Of a DNA stretch of 64,000 bases, positions 1 through 13,100 are shown piece after piece. The DNA is taken from positions 62,001-126,000 of the forward strand of contig NOKP01000026.1 in NCBI GenBank assembly GCA_002682825.1, in the 5' to 3' direction. Source of the DNA: Neonectria sp. B-13. Lineage: Eukaryota; Ascomycota; Sordariomycetes; Hypocreales; Nectriaceae. Position numbers and translations under genes: made by a program. The notes under the pieces were generated by a model. The model was not told the origin of the DNA, did no database searches, and worked only from the letters and a program-made list of their open reading frames with translations. Every line of letters starts with the position of its first letter. Within the stretch, counting starts at the first letter, position 1.

Positions 1-1255
1 ATTTCCTGGGGAGGTCGTCGTTCGTGGTGGTACTAAATTGAGTGTTCGAAATGATCTGGCTTGTCACACAGCTGTTCGTTGACGCCGTCACATTCAACCG
101 AACGGAGCCCCCGTTGAATCGTATCGTGTTCAGCGTCAACGTCGCCGTCTCGCAGTCCAAGCCGCCTATGAATCCATCCACAGTCGCGTTCAATGTCGTC
201 AGATCGTCTCTGTTGCTAGAAAAGGGTAAGTACGCGGCTCGAGACGAAACCCCGTTGGGGAAGCTCATGTTGTTTGTTTGTAGGCCAGCCATGGCGAAAT
301 ATGGCAGAGATCCCACGGCCTGCAGCGAAGTGTTGCTCTGGGAGAAACTCGCTGCTATGGTGATTGTGGTGCTTTCATCAGAAACCGAAATCAGTCTAGG
401 CGTTATCATGGCCGTAGCAAAGATGATGACGACTTTGAGAAGCAGGCCGACAGCAACGGACACTGCAACTAGCCAGTCCCCGTTTTGTGCGGCCTTTACC
501 ATTGTCCAAGGCGGAAATTTGGAGACATAGTCGAGGAGCAAGGACTTGTCTACGTCGGCGGGGCCTTGCAGCATGCGAATCCACGGTGCTGATGTCGCAG
601 CTTGATACTCGACCCTCGCCCAGACGGCGGCAACAACGACGAAGACGAGGACTACGCCATACTGCCAGAGGAGCCTCGAGGCTTCGTTGGATTTCCGCAG
701 CCCGTCGTTTTGGTTTGATATCACCAGCACGGCCTCGAGACCTGCGATGAGAGCGGCGAACAAGACGGCGAACAAGGCCAGGACCCGCCGCCGGAGAAAC
801 AAAGGACGCCACGGGAGCTGTATCGCGCTGGCGTCGCCGGCGTCGGAGCCGGGGGCGGGCATCGCCGACGCCGGCGACGGTGGCGAGGATCGCTGCGACC
901 TGATGCTCCCCAGGAAGGGCCATCGCATGCGGTTGGGGCCCTGGGCGGGGATGCTCCCCTCGGACTGCACGGCCGAGCGGGCCAGGCGCTCCGAGTCGAA
1001 GAAGGAGGTGACGTGGGCAAACGACGAGGTCCCGCCGCCGCCGTTGGAAGAAGAAGAAGCGAGGCGGGCCCGCCACGAGTCCGGTCGCGCCCGGGCGCCG
1101 GAGGACCGCGTGCCGGAGCCGGACGCCGTGTTATCGGACGGCGGCTGTTCGATCTGCACGCCGTGGGTCTCGTGGAGCTGTCGGTGGTAGGAATCGACGG
1201 GCCTCTTGATCCCGGGGGGCCGGATGTGCGCATTTCGCCCCGTAGCCGGGTCCAT
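1..1255 (-). CDS. DUF3433 integral membrane protein, 5' part, continues beyond the left edge
   Basis: An uninterrupted frame starts at ATG 1255 and runs off the window, giving 418 visible residues with no intron. The first ~145 residues are polar, rich in Ser, Gly and Arg, and probably disordered. Hydrophobic segments lie near residues 150-178, 197-220 and 258-280. Between the second and third is the stretch 'DYVSKFPPWTMVKAAQNGDW', which matches my knowledge of the DUF3433 fungal membrane family. After the third segment comes an Asn/Ser/Thr-rich region with many N-x-S/T sites, which looks extracytoplasmic. DUF3433 proteins usually carry two such domains and exceed 1000 residues, so most of the gene lies to the left. 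Function of the family is unknown. The start is the first ATG in frame; GTG and TTG codons further up were ignored. Confidence 0.82.
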   Translation of the reverse strand, partial: MDPATGRNAHIRPPGIKRPVDSYHRQLHETHGVQIEQPPSDNTASGSGTRSSGARARPDSWRARLASSSSNGGGGTSSFAHVTSFFDSERLARSAVQSEGSIPAQGPNRMRWPFLGSIRSQRSSPPSPASAMPAPGSDAGDASAIQLPWRPLFLRRRVLALFAVLFAALIAGLEAVLVISNQNDGLRKSNEASRLLWQYGVVLVFVVVAAVWARVEYQAATSAPWIRMLQGPADVDKSLLLDYVSKFPPWTMVKAAQNGDWLVAVSVAVGLLLKVVIIFATAMITPRLISVSDESTTITIAASFSQSNTSLQAVGSLPYFAMAGLQTNNMSFPNGVSSRAAYLPFSSNRDDLTTLNATVDGFIGGLDCETATLTLNTIRFNGGSVRLNVTASTNSCVTSQIISNTQFSTTTNDDLPRK

Positions 1256-4200
1256 GGCCACGAGGGGAGGTGGGTGGTGTTGTATGTGTTGTGTATCTTA
1301 TATTCTGAGGTATCGTCGGCACCGACTCGTCGCCCGATGTGGCTGCGGGACCATGGTGATGATGGATTTGTCGCTGGCGGCCGTGGATGGGTGTTCCCAC
1401 GACGTTACGGCGCCATGGCGGATATTCGATATGCTGGAACACTGGGTATGGAAGAACGGTTTGAGGCTGAGACGCAGACGGGCTGGGCTCTCTTTGGTTG
1501 ATTGTTTTCACCCTCACCAGGATCGGACGAGGCTATGTCTGGTCGCTGACGAAAGGGAGTGGAGGGGAACAGAGCGATTCAATCGATCGATGATCAAGAC
1601 GTTTTCGTGTCAAACGAGTGAAATCAGCCAAGGCCAGGGCTGGGAGGAAGAGTCACGGACAGATCACGAAGGCGCGCGGGGGAAAAGAACGAATGACGAG
1701 CGAAGAGCAACAGCGGCGAAGAGAAGCAAAAGTCCAAGATCGAAGTCGAGGAAGACGACCCGACGAAGGCTTCTGCTTCTGTCGCCATTCCAGGGCTTCC
1801 CATGTTAGACCCGGTGCGCGCACAGCCCTGAACAACAAGAGCCCACCCTCGTTTCCCCCTTCGCAGGGCATATCCCAAGGTTCCCCGGGCTGCGTTTATG
1901 AACAGTGAATGGGCTCTTGGGAGGTTTGCCCAAAAAGGGGATGACGCCGCCATCTGTTTGAAACGTACCAACGCCAGCCAGACTCCAGCAACGCAGGGCT
2001 CTTAGCTGGCGCGCCGGGACTCGGGAGAGAGTCCTGGACTGTGGGCTGTGTTATTTTGGTATGTCCCAGGCTCCTTGGGGGTGAAACTCCGGCGGACGGT
2101 GGCGGCCGTTGGCGACGCGTCACAGATCCCGGTCGATATCCCAGACCTGTATTCGGGCCTGGCCTGTCCTGTCCAGGCCTGTAGATTATATCCTGGGCGT
2201 GTTCCTGGCCTATCCCAGCTCTCCGTTGTCTTAAACCAGGGTTGTTGAAGCTTGGCCAGGGAACTGCTCCCGGGGTCATTTTATTAGAGGAGGGGAGGTC
2301 CGAGTTCCGTCCTCACTTCTCTCTCACTCGGCAATGGAGGCGAGCAAAGCTTGGCCGTGCCAACTGCTGACTGCTGAATGGCGAGGCCGGCCTGCTTGCG
2401 TGTTTTGTTTGATCGCACAGCCTCTTGTTCCGCTTCTTTTCCTTCTTTTTGTTTTGTTTTCAACAAGGCCAGTTCAACTTCCGGCTGAATGCGAGCATCC
2501 ACCACCCACGCTAGCCCGCCCGTTCGGCGTCGTATTGCTGCAAATGAGGACATGACGAAGGAGACAAACAAAAACAAAAAAAAAACAAAAAAACACCCAC
2601 GGCCGTATTATGTACACACACGGAGGAAAGGCGCCTGTTAATCTACTGTGCTTCATGCCTTGGATCCTTCCTTTCATGCGCGTTTACGAAGCATGCTTGA
2701 TTGTCCGCGGCCAAGCAACGCCAGGCGTTCCTGCCCGTTGCTGTCCCGTGCGCCGGCCTCCGTCCACCGACCGGCGCCGGGCCCCGAACCCCGGGCCCTG
2801 TCCGAACGTCGACGATGCGGATACGGAAAGCAAACTCTTCTCATTAACGACAAAGGATGTCTGGCTCCTGCGACGTAGGCTCATGACACTGCACCGCGTC
2901 GTTGGAATCCAAAACGGCGCTTCCGTTTCTTACACGCACTCGGCTAGCTGGCATGGATCGACACCAACTGCCAGCTAGGATCTCATGTCCGTCATCCGTG
3001 CTCTCCCGGAGGAATTGCTTCGCACAACAAGGCACACCCCGGCCAGCCAATCCTCTCTGATCTCTCTCGAGTCCAAAGCTCTGCATCCGCCGTTCCACGG
3101 CGCCGGGATAATCGTGATTGGCCCTAGCACAAGTGATGCACATCCTCGATGCAAATCCTCCAGATTCGCCTCCCGATCTGGCCCTCACGTCTCGATTCCG
3201 CTTCAAGGAATAAAGCGCCGACGTCGTCGGCGATAGCTCTTCGTAGACACTGCTGGATGAATGGATGGTGCGCGATGCAAATTCCCATCACCAATCTGGC
3301 CTCTCGTCATATCACATTGCATTCGCGTCCCCTGTCTATAGCTCCGGTGACTAACTGGTGCTACCGTCGCACTCGATACCTGGCCCTTGTCTGGCCAGCT
3401 CAACAACACAAGAAAAAGCCAGCTCACAATGCAAGCGCTGTCTTCTCATCGCATGTGCTGTGCTCATAGTTGCTGCTCTGTGCCGCGTCGTTCCGTCGCA
3501 CAACATTCGACGGGAGAGCTTGCATGAATCCAGCTCACCATACATAGAACACCTCACCTCACCTGAAAGCTGTCGAGCAACCTGAACCTGCTCAATCAGT
3601 CGCGATGCTGCAGCACCTGAATCCGACTCACGATAATGCCAGCTCCCCTGGGTGAAGTATCCGCCTTGCCGTGCATTTCGCCCGACACACAAGGTGGCTC
3701 ACGTACATCTTATCCGACAAGACTGAACAATGCTTGGAACGGAGTATATCACACTGCCGAAAGACGAAATGGAAACGTGCACAATTCCAACGCCTCCCTC
3801 ATCTCATCCAAGGAACGCTACATAGTAAGACCCAGCTCGCTGTACCAACAAAAGGGCCTGGTTCACGGTATGTTTCAGCCAGGCGAAGATGTAGGAGCAA
3901 AGTCCTGCACGCACTTTGAAAACACATTTTCCTCGCCCTCGCCTCAACCCTAACCGGCCTCATCATACCCTATCCATCCATTCCATAAGCCACTTTCTGC
4001 GAGCCGGCAATTCTTCACCTCGCTCACCCATTAAAACTTCACCGACCGAGTCGGCTGCCGAGACATGTGCCAACTCCACCATCCATCCTCACCTCCTCCA
4101 CACCACCACCACCACCAAGAAAATGCAAACCCGCCAACTGCCGACGGAGCATCCGGAATTCCCTCACCTTTCTTTCTCCCCGTGGTATTAGTTAGCTGGA

Positions 4201-5771
4201 CACACTTCGGCTGCCCTGAAGTTCGGGCTACCCGCTAACGTAGGTACCGCAATGCCAAATCTGTAGGGTAGGGCTGTCTGCCAATCCCGTCGTGACAGCG
4301 GGCTGCTGGTGCGCTATCCACGTGGTGCATGTCAGGCACAAGTGGATTCGAGCCAGGCACGAGTCAGGGGAGCCGAGCAGCCATTGGACGGAAGGTTGGG
4401 GCGCGGAGTTGTGAAGAGCGCTGCTTTAAAGCCCATTGCATATCGGCTACACAACTCCTCGGCAGTTTTGACCACAATGTCAAATGGTATGATGGATGAA
4501 TGACATCGACATGATAACCTCTCTCCGTTAACCTTTGTTAGTTCCGTTGAGACTTACGCTGCCTTGCATAGCACCTACCGTTTGTAACTAAGACTGTCAC
4601 TGGGCTTCTGTATTTGGACGTTGCGTGTAGCCGTCAGCCATTGATCAGCATTCACTAACCACTAAATAAAGCAAATTCTTTCGTCATGGGAAACTCAGAT
4701 GGATGAGCGTTGCATTCAACAAATGCTGAATTTTCACTCTCCGTAAGTGTTAGGCTGACAAGGATCATTCGCACCACTCGAGCCTCTCTGTACATCTTTG
4801 CCTGTTCATACCTTGCCACAAAGCCACAAAGTCCATCCGCCAACAATTCGAGGTGTCAACCAACTCCACCGTCCCTCCACACAACCCATCCATATTTCAC
4901 ATGTAACTCTCACAATTCCCGCACTACCTTGCACAGCTAAAGCAGCATCCCCCCGATTCCCCATCCCAGACAAGAACTTAAACTACCCTACACACCGGTC
5001 CTGAAACAAGGTAATGCTGCATTAGCCCCTTCTCCGCCCGGACCTGTCGTGGACGCTCGAGGGCCTATCACAAGCAACGCCGACGACGGTTTTTCTCGTT
5101 CGTCCCGTCCCGAACCACGTTGACGAAGGCAAAATGTCGAAAAAGACGCAAGCCTAAAAAAGGACGAGGTTGGGGAAACAAACAGAAAATAATGAAATCT
5201 CTGATGGAGGGGGCGTGTGTGTTAGATGTTGTGTGACTCAACCGTCGGTGAGCGAGGTGGATGATGGATCTCGCCAGGGGGGAGGAGGATTCGGGAAGGA
5301 AGACTTGGCGATGGGAAGGATCAATTCGCCGACTTTGGCAACCAACAAGGTTCTGGTTCAATATGCGTAAGGCTGCGCATAAACAGCGTCTCACGGATAA
5401 TTGGACGTCTTGCTTCACGAAGATAATGGTTCATAGGTCAAGTTGTACAGCAGTTAGTCTCATGACATTGGGTCATACAGATATTGGTATGTGAATCCAA
5501 GTGCGCACATGGGTTTCATTAGGGAAAGTAGGTATTCAAAAAATATTCCATCAGATTGAAAGCAATATATCACATAATACCATGTTTATGTATAATTGTA
5601 AAACAAAGATCCCGATCCAGCATCCAAGGTGGCCTTTTAAGCTTCTCATCTGGAGAAAGCCATCACCCCAGTTGTGTTGTGTTGTGTATCCACGCACCAA
5701 AGAACACCAGGTATAGAAAACAACCGCCAAATCTATCGCGCACACGAGCCTTTTTGACACGAAACCGGGGC
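1256..5771. other. 4.5 kb intergenic spacer, no supported gene
   Basis: It lies between the start of the DUF3433 gene and the 3' end of the Asp f 4-like gene. Open frames here are short, mostly begin at non-ATG codons, and show no family I recognise or chain of consistent exons. It contains an A-rich A/C run at about 2569-2597 and a CAC-rich patch near 4104-4118. The part just above 1255 should hold the DUF3433 promoter. I see nothing else I can support. Confidence 0.6.
2569..2597. repeat. A-rich low-complexity run (A/C)
   Basis: A stretch of A runs interrupted by single C residues, visible directly. It lies in the first long spacer and has no coding role. Confidence 0.8.
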
Positions 5772-6614
5772 TTAGTTGCCGACGGTGAGGGTGAGGCGGA
5801 CCTTGCCAGCGGCGAGGTTGAGACCGACACCGTCCTCAGCCTCCATGCCGCCGAGGTAGGCGTTGGTACCGGTGCCGCCGGTCTCGATGGTGGAGCAGGT
5901 GCCGGCGCCGCAGACCTCAAGGGCGGGGATGTCCAGGCCGTTGGCGGCAGAGACCAGGCAAGAGGCGTCAGCGCCGGACCAGTTGTCGTTGGACTCGTTG
6001 CCGAAGTCAAACTCGAGCCAAGTACCGGCGAACTGGCCGATGGTGGTGGTGGGGACCTCGCCGACACCGCAGACGCAGCCACCCTGGGAGTTGGCCTCGA
6101 AGGCGACGATCTTGGAGCCGTCGGCGGGGAGGGTGAAGGAGATGGCCTGGTTGCCCTTCCAGAAGCCGTTGATGCCACCATCGGGGCCGATCTTGTTGAA
6201 GCAGACGCAAGACTGGTCCTCGCTGACGGCGTTGTTGAAGGTAGCGGTGTACTTGTACTGAGAAGCGACGCTCTTGCTGACAGTCATGATGTTGCAGCCG
6301 TAGTTGTCGGAGGTACCGGTGTTGCCCTTGTAGGCGATCTCCTCGGCGGTGGCACGCTTCTCGGTGCTGCCGCTGCAGAAGTCGACGTAGGTGCCCGTGG
6401 ACTCCTCATCGTCGGACTCGGCAGCGACGGCGGCCGTGGTGGACGCGGTGGCAGCGACAGCAGCCTTGGTCACGTACTGGATGACGGTGGTGGTGGGCTT
6501 GTTGGCAACGACGAAGTCACGGGCCTTGTGAGCGTTCATGTGGGCGTGGCCGCTGGGGTGGGCCGAGACGCCGATGGCGGCGCCGAGAATGAGGACGGAA
6601 GAAGAGACCTTCAT
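5772..6614 (-). CDS. Asp f 4-like secreted protein
   Basis: A single-exon gene of 280 residues, TAA at 5772-5774. The start is ATG 6614: the frame extends to a TTG at 6782, but only from 6614 does a clean secretion signal appear (basic Lys2, hydrophobic core LILGAAIGVSA, probable cleavage after Ala18). A His- and Ala-rich linker follows, then a C-terminal domain of about 170 residues. 'FNKIGPDGGINGFW', 'FEANSQGG' and 'WLEFDFGNESNDNWSGAD' match what I know of the Asp f 4 fungal allergen family, a secreted group of unknown biochemical role. The mature part has nine Cys (for example CVC twice), apparently more than the Trp-rich founding member. No GPI-anchor tail is seen. A TATA-like TTTATA lies about 125 bp upstream on this strand. 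The product is probably extracellular or wall-associated. Confidence 0.85.
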   Translation of the reverse strand: MKVSSSVLILGAAIGVSAHPSGHAHMNAHKARDFVVANKPTTTVIQYVTKAAVAATASTTAAVAAESDDEESTGTYVDFCSGSTEKRATAEEIAYKGNTGTSDNYGCNIMTVSKSVASQYKYTATFNNAVSEDQSCVCFNKIGPDGGINGFWKGNQAISFTLPADGSKIVAFEANSQGGCVCGVGEVPTTTIGQFAGTWLEFDFGNESNDNWSGADASCLVSAANGLDIPALEVCGAGTCSTIETGGTGTNAYLGGMEAEDGVGLNLAAGKVRLTLTVGN

Positions 6615-9600
6615 GTTGACGGTGGGGTTTTTGTTGTGAGGGTTGGGGTTGAACAGTTGATGATAGTATTCACAGAATACTCCGATTTGCCTTGGAAAAG
6701 AAGGTAAGTTTGCGAGTCTTGGGGCTAAGAGAGCGGTATAAACACTTCGAGAGCGTTTGGTTAATGAGTGACTTAAAGGCAAATGGGCCGTGATTCAGAG
6801 AACGATGCTGAGGAAGAGAAGAACAACTGGAGAAAGGAGGGAGATGAGTGTTATTAAGGCCGCCGAGTCGGGGGTGTGGCAGTAGGAGGTGTGGGTGGTG
6901 TGGGTGGTGCTGGAGGTGTGGGCGGACACGCGCATTCATACCATGTCTGTCTCCTCTGTGGCCCACGATGAGATCCATGCCCACACCCTCCGCCCTGCTC
7001 TCATCTCTCTCTCTGTTTGGCGGTGGATGCCCCTTGGAACCTTGGATGACCTCCCAGACACAGCGCCAGCTGCTCACCAAGCACCAGCGCCAGCGCCAAC
7101 CAGACAGCCGTGGGCCGGGCCCAGCGCTACCCTAACCTAGGGTTGTCCTTTGGCCTTCCCCAAGGCGGCAAGCCAAATCCACAGGAATGCAACCTTCGCC
7201 TAGGATCATCTCCTAGGGTTTGCCAGGTACCAGGGGCGCCCGATTGGCCGTTGCGCTGGGTGGATTCCTCTCCGACCTCTTTTGTAGGCCTGGCTCCCCA
7301 GACGGCGAGTGCGTCGGCTGCTCCACTGCGTAGAAGCACCAGCCCGGTCGATCGCCGCGTCAGCGAGAACAAGACAACAGATCCTAGGAGGCTAGACCAG
7401 AACAGAAAGCCGGAAGTGGGCGTCTCCAGGCATTGGGATCCAGCAGGTGGAGTTCTGATGGAAGCATCCGACAGCCTCCCGAGTCCCGCTTGGGAAGGCT
7501 TCGTAAGGATGTGGCGACGCGGCGACGAAAAGAGTCAAGACAAGACGAAACGCCGGGAAATATGGGAAAAAGGAAGGAAATGACCGACCATCCGCTGTTT
7601 TCGTCCCTTGCCTCCCGTCTCGGACTAGCCAGCGGACACCCGCCCCTGAGTGAGAGGCACACTTTGTTGGGCAAATCCAAGTCCCAGCGGACCTGCGTCC
7701 GAAATACCACTGTACGGAGCGCTTTCGGGATGAATGGAAGGCTGGGGGGTAGTTAATATGTGCGGGATACGTGGACCCAAGCAGTGCCAGTGTCCCGCGC
7801 AGTTGGCGCTGCTGGAAGTTGGGTCGACATGGCATGGCATCGGCCGCCCACAGGGATCTCATCACTTGCCGCTGTCCTGTATCCGTACCTGCTGCTGACT
7901 GCGTGCTGACCGCTCACAGCAAACATGAGCAGTTCAAGGAAAAAAAACCAACGCATCGCACACGTATCAAATCGCAATGAAGCAGAGCGCATGTAGTGAA
8001 CCACAGCCAGGTGATGATCATCCCGTAGCCATCGGATCTGCCTGCCACCTGCCACAAACCACTCCCCCACCATCGTGGCTCCGGCCTTTGGATACTTCTT
8101 GGTCGCCTTGGCCCATCAGCTGGCGTGGCCCTGTGTCGTGGCCCTCGTCTTTTGGAGCCTGCCATGTGGACCCCCGTCCCTCGTTCGTTTGTTGGTTCGT
8201 CCGATGGACAAAGCGGATTGTGACAATCGGTATGTGCGCGTGTCTTTGACAGTACCCACAGGCTCAGAGGACAAAATCTCCCTCCCCCGGACGACGCAGG
8301 CCCGTCCATGAAACAACAAACAGCAAGCCACTGAATCGCTTTGTCGCCTTCTGACCCTCCGGAATGACCAGCAGGAGGCCCGGGCCTCAGGCGACGCCAG
8401 CGGTTAGGGGGAGACGAGTGGCCCAGAGCCCCCCGGGAGTGGAAATGAAGAGAGCCCGGCCCTCATCTGCCATTCATTCATCAGCCGCCGTTCCCAGCCC
8501 GGTGAAAGGGGGGTAGTGTGCCTGAGGCAGAGGGGCAGACGCCCGAAATATCCGGCCACTAGACCAGCTGTCCAAATATAGCAGGCGGTGTTTCATGGCA
8601 GAAACCCGCCTAATTCGGTCGTGCCAAGCATTGTTCTGATCCCATCTGACTTTCTGACGACCGAGATGGCGGTGCCCTGCATTCCATGGCCTGATCCGAT
8701 GACGATTTCGACTCGGGAGGCTTGGGAAAGAAGCAACGAATGAGTCTGGCCAGCTCTACGGGCATCACAGATACTTTCGCTTTCTTCTTTCCGTAGTGAA
8801 TGATACGTTTTGCCTTTCTGCAGCATTCCCTCCCTTTCACAGCCATCCCCATGTCCGAATTTCCTATTTCGGTCAACCCAAAGAATCAGGGATCCAAGGA
8901 CAGACAAAACAAACCATTGAATCCCACTCTCATAACCCGAGAGAGTCATAAGCCATTGTTCGAGGCCTCCCACTGGATCTTATCTGATCCTATCATTCAC
9001 GCCCTTGTTCAACGATTCTGCCCTTCACATCTCTCCCGTCTCTCCACACACTCCAGCCTCCTGCATGCTCATTGTCATTGCAACGCCCCATCCGCATACC
9101 AACACACCTCCCCTTTGTCTCTCCCCGCGACTCCATGTCTCGCACCCTATCGTGATATAAAGCCCAGCCTTTGCTCTCACTTACTTTCCATGCCGCATTC
9201 TTCCAAGCGGCTTTCTTTCCCAACCACAGGATGTAAGCAAGCTCCCTCCAGCTGCAAGTAGTACAGTTAGCTGGTTTCATCGTGTGTGGAACCACCCCAG
9301 CCTCGACCGACATCTAGCTTGAGTGGAGAAGAACCACCGCTCTAAGCTGACTGTTGACCTTTGTCCTTCCGTACCCCGTATTGGGGAAATACGTCCCCCT
9401 CGGGGCCGCTCATCCGTTCCGCATGCTGCTATTTCCAGCCGCCTTGGGACACGGATCTGAATCCCTTCCAACCACCCCCAGGAACGTGCTGATGCCGGTC
9501 TCCGCTTGGCTTCAAAAGAAGATCCCTACCCTTGGCTCGTGGCTCGTGCTTCCAGGTCCGTTCGCTCTCTTAGGCTTCCTTGTCATCTAGCCTGGATGAC

Positions 9601-10131
9601 CCGAAAAGGAGAGGCCTGCCTGGCGTCTTGGCTGATTTGTCCATCAAGGCCCCTTCAGCCATACCATGTAAACTGGTCCATGGCCAGTCCTCACCGAGAT
9701 TGACCGTCTCCATCCGCTGGGGCAGAAAGGGGACGTTCAATGGCATCCTGGACGGCCGTCGCATGGTGGTAATTCAAGTGATTCATGCTCTGGCCCAACG
9801 AGGATGCTCGCTTCAACGGTCTCCAACAATTGCGGATCAAGCATGATAGCCTATTTCTTAGTTCCCTGCTTTCGCTTGCTTTCGAGGCATATCATCATAT
9901 CCCTATCCATTATTCGTAAAGTACATCGTTGCATCCGCAAGCTCATTATCCCTATCCGCGCAACCCGGGGCTCGTCGCGATCCACCGTCGTGTCCAATCT
10001 CCAATGGATTCTCAGTGCGCTTAACCCGCTTCGCTTGAACCTTTACATGACCGCCATCTCAGCTCCCACTAATCGCCCCAAACGTCTCCAGAGTTTATCC
10101 CGGCGATCGTGGCGGAGTGCCACCTTTGGGT
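6615..10131. other. 3.5 kb intergenic spacer with a GGTGTG-rich patch
   Basis: It lies between the start of the Asp f 4-like gene and the stop of the AAA ATPase, both on minus, so it holds the promoter of the first and the terminator of the second. An imperfect GGTGTG repeat lies at about 6871-6925. Short open frames on both strands lack recognisable domains and consistent splice signals. No RNA gene was recognised. Confidence 0.6.
6871..6925. repeat. Imperfect GGTGTG-type repeat
   Basis: G/T-rich hexamer-like units recur here, about 260-310 bp upstream of the Asp f 4-like start. It may be promoter low-complexity DNA; no function is shown. Confidence 0.6.
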
Positions 10132-13100
10132 CTAGAAGTAGCTTCTCATAGCATCCTCATATCCACTTCCGCCTTTGAGATCGCGCCCGAATTTGGCGTG
10201 CACGTTGAGAACCTGCTTGATGTGTCTCATGCTCAATGCCTCGCCCTTGTTAACGGCCAGGTCTTGAGCAGATCCCACCACGTTCTTGATCTCTCGTCCG
10301 TTGAGATCCTGCTTCGACAACGCAACCAGATCGTCCTCCGTCAAAGGTGTCACCTCAATCTTGCCAAGAGCTTGGACTCGCTCCAGGAACATTTTGAAGA
10401 TCGTCCGCTTCGCCTTGGCATCTAGATTGTCGTATCGAAGCGCAATGTGGATCCGTGACTGGAACGCCTCATCGAAAGTCTGTTGGACACTAGGTTAGCA
10501 ACCACACACACAGTATTTACAGAGTAGCAGAGAGACATACCTCAACCCGGTTTGTCGTTAAGAAAAGAATGCCCTGGAAGTACTCCAGCTGCCGGAGGAA
10601 GATGCTCACGAGAGCATTGCGGTGTATATTGTGCATGTCTCGCTTCTCCAAGAACACATCAGCCTCATCTAGCAGCAGGATGGCGCCCCAGGCATGGCAA
10701 ATATCCAAGATCTTCTGAAGCTCCGCCTCAAGGAATCGCGAGTCCGTCCCTAGCTCGCCTGCTGAGGCCATATACAGGGGGCACTTGAGAAGCTCGCTGA
10801 TGCCCTCGGCCGTAAGCGTCTTGCCAGTACCCGGAGGTCCATGGAGGACAGCTAAAGAACTTTGTTAGCGTTGGCTCGACGTAATACAGATGTCATGATT
10901 TGAACGACGGTAAACTTACTGACGAGGCCCTTGCCTTTGCCCTGGATCACATCATCAATGGTGTTTGCTGCGTGGTACTTGCGAGACTCCACCAAAGCCT
11001 TGATCAAGTCCTTCGTTCCATCCTCAAGAACAAGCGAGTCCCAGGCCTTCTCGTTCCACTTGATCTCCTTGATTCCAGACACGGTAAACTCCAGCCACTG
11101 CTTCTCGGAAAAGGCAAACCCGAGGACAACGGAAGACGCGATCAAGTACTCCTCATCTGTAAACTCCTGTGGCGTCTCGGCGTCCCCTTCAGCCTCAGCC
11201 TCAGCCTCGGCCTTTCCGCCCCGCTCGCCTCCAGTGACTGAGTCCTTCCTGTCTGGCAGCAAATCGAGCTTGTCCTGGTTGTCTTCCTCGTCAAGCTCGC
11301 CCTTGGGTATTCGCGCCATGTGGATGCCACCTTCGATGTCCTTGAAGACCTTGGTAACGAACTTGACCTTCTCACCACCTTCAGAGTCTGAAGAGTCACA
11401 GGCACATGAGCAGGCTTCTTCCGAATCAGAATTCTCGTCGTCGGAAAGAATATCATGATCCTTGGGCTTGACTAGAGAGACGCTGTAGTTGGGGTTGATC
11501 CTCCGGAAGATGGCTGGGTCCACCATGATCCGGCTCTGCGCCACGTTGAACTTGACAATCATCTTCTTGCGCTTCAGGAAGGCCATTCCCTGGTAGCCCT
11601 TGTAGTGAACACCACTGAGCGACACAAACTTCTTGCCTCGCTCGATCAAGTCTTTGCGAACTTGCTCCTCGTTCTGGTGGTACTTGATCGGGTAGCAGGG
11701 AAGACTGGTGATCTTTTTAGCGCCGTGGAACTCGGGGATATCCTCCGACAAGTTGCCGTAGCCAAACTTCTTCCCGTCATACTCGAAGTACTTCCCATCG
11801 ATGTAATAGAAGTTGCCCTTCATGATGCTTCCGTGGAGCTGAGCCATCTCGACCTTGAAGGCGCGGGGCTCGCTTGTACTCCCATAGGTCGACATGCAAG
11901 CAATTGTGTTTGGTTTCCAGAGCGCCCACAATAGGTCGAAGGTGATCAAGCCGCTCTCTAGCATGGGGTAGAGGCTTTCTTTGGTTGCGGCGTAGTCTTC
12001 ATCAAGGTACTTGAGGAGGACCTTGAGGTGCTTTCGCTTTTCATCAAGTCGCTTTTGGTTCTTCTTTCGCTCTTGCTTGTTGTCTCCAGCAGGCTTGGTT
12101 TTCTTGAGCAACTTTCGATGGGCACGCAAGTCTTCAAGATATCTGAACTCAACGTTAGCATGAGCAAGCAAACGAATCGCTGGTTAGTACTTACAGGAAC
12201 AGGAGGTTGGGGTCAAGCTTAGGGGTCTCGTCTACCAAGCTTACACCAGTGACGTTTCCCATGATGTCCTGGAGACACTCGCGCAAGAGCTTGCTCTTGA
12301 TGTCCACAAGAGTTGTCCTGTACTTTCCCTCCCAGTCAAAGGTCCTGCGGACATGGAAGATGAAGCTGTCATAGAGCGAGTCGGTCGTCGCTTCGGTAGT
12401 GTCCTGCAACGTATAGTTGTGGATTTTATTGTCCCACACCCAATCCACCCGTTTGAAGTCGACCCCCGCGTTCTTCTTGCCCTTCTTCAACTCCTCTAGA
12501 GAATCCTTGTCCTCGTCGAGCAGATCCGTGAAGCTGCTTCCACCCCGCGGTACGGCATTCATCCCTCTAGGTCCTGGGCGAAAACGGCGACGGCTAGGTG
12601 TAGCGGCGGCAGGATTGGGAATCGGAGGAGGAGGAGCCGAGGTTGGAACTGCGGCTGTGACGGGAGGTGGCTGCTGAGCCATTGGGAAAGCGAATTGGTA
12701 GCCAAAACCCCCGGGGGCGTACTGAGGGTGAGTGTTTTTCTGAGCCAGTTGTTGCTGTAGCTGGGTGACCTGGAGTTTCAAGGCCTGAAACTCATCCTTG
12801 AGGTCGTCCTTTTGAGAAACGGCCTCTTTGGTGTCATCCAGTTCTGAATCGGAGGAGTCAGATTCATCGGAGGAGTCAGATTCTTGGTCAGAGTCGGCAG
12901 CCAGGTTCTTGCTCTTCTTCTTGCTCTTCTTTTGACTCTTTTTGGTTTGCTTTTTGGTGGCCTTCTTGTTGGAGCCGAATTGCTGCTTCGATTTGAGCTT
13001 CTTAGTGGACTTGGGCTTGGACTTGGGCACATTGACATGCTTCTTGGAGACAGACTTTGTCTCAACCTCTTCATCGTCAGTATCAAAATCCGACTCAGAG

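Noticed and set aside
5556..6707. 383-codon plus-strand frame over the Asp f 4-like gene
   Set aside because: Antisense shadow, Gly/Val/Ala/Asp-rich, while the minus frame has a signal peptide and a family match.
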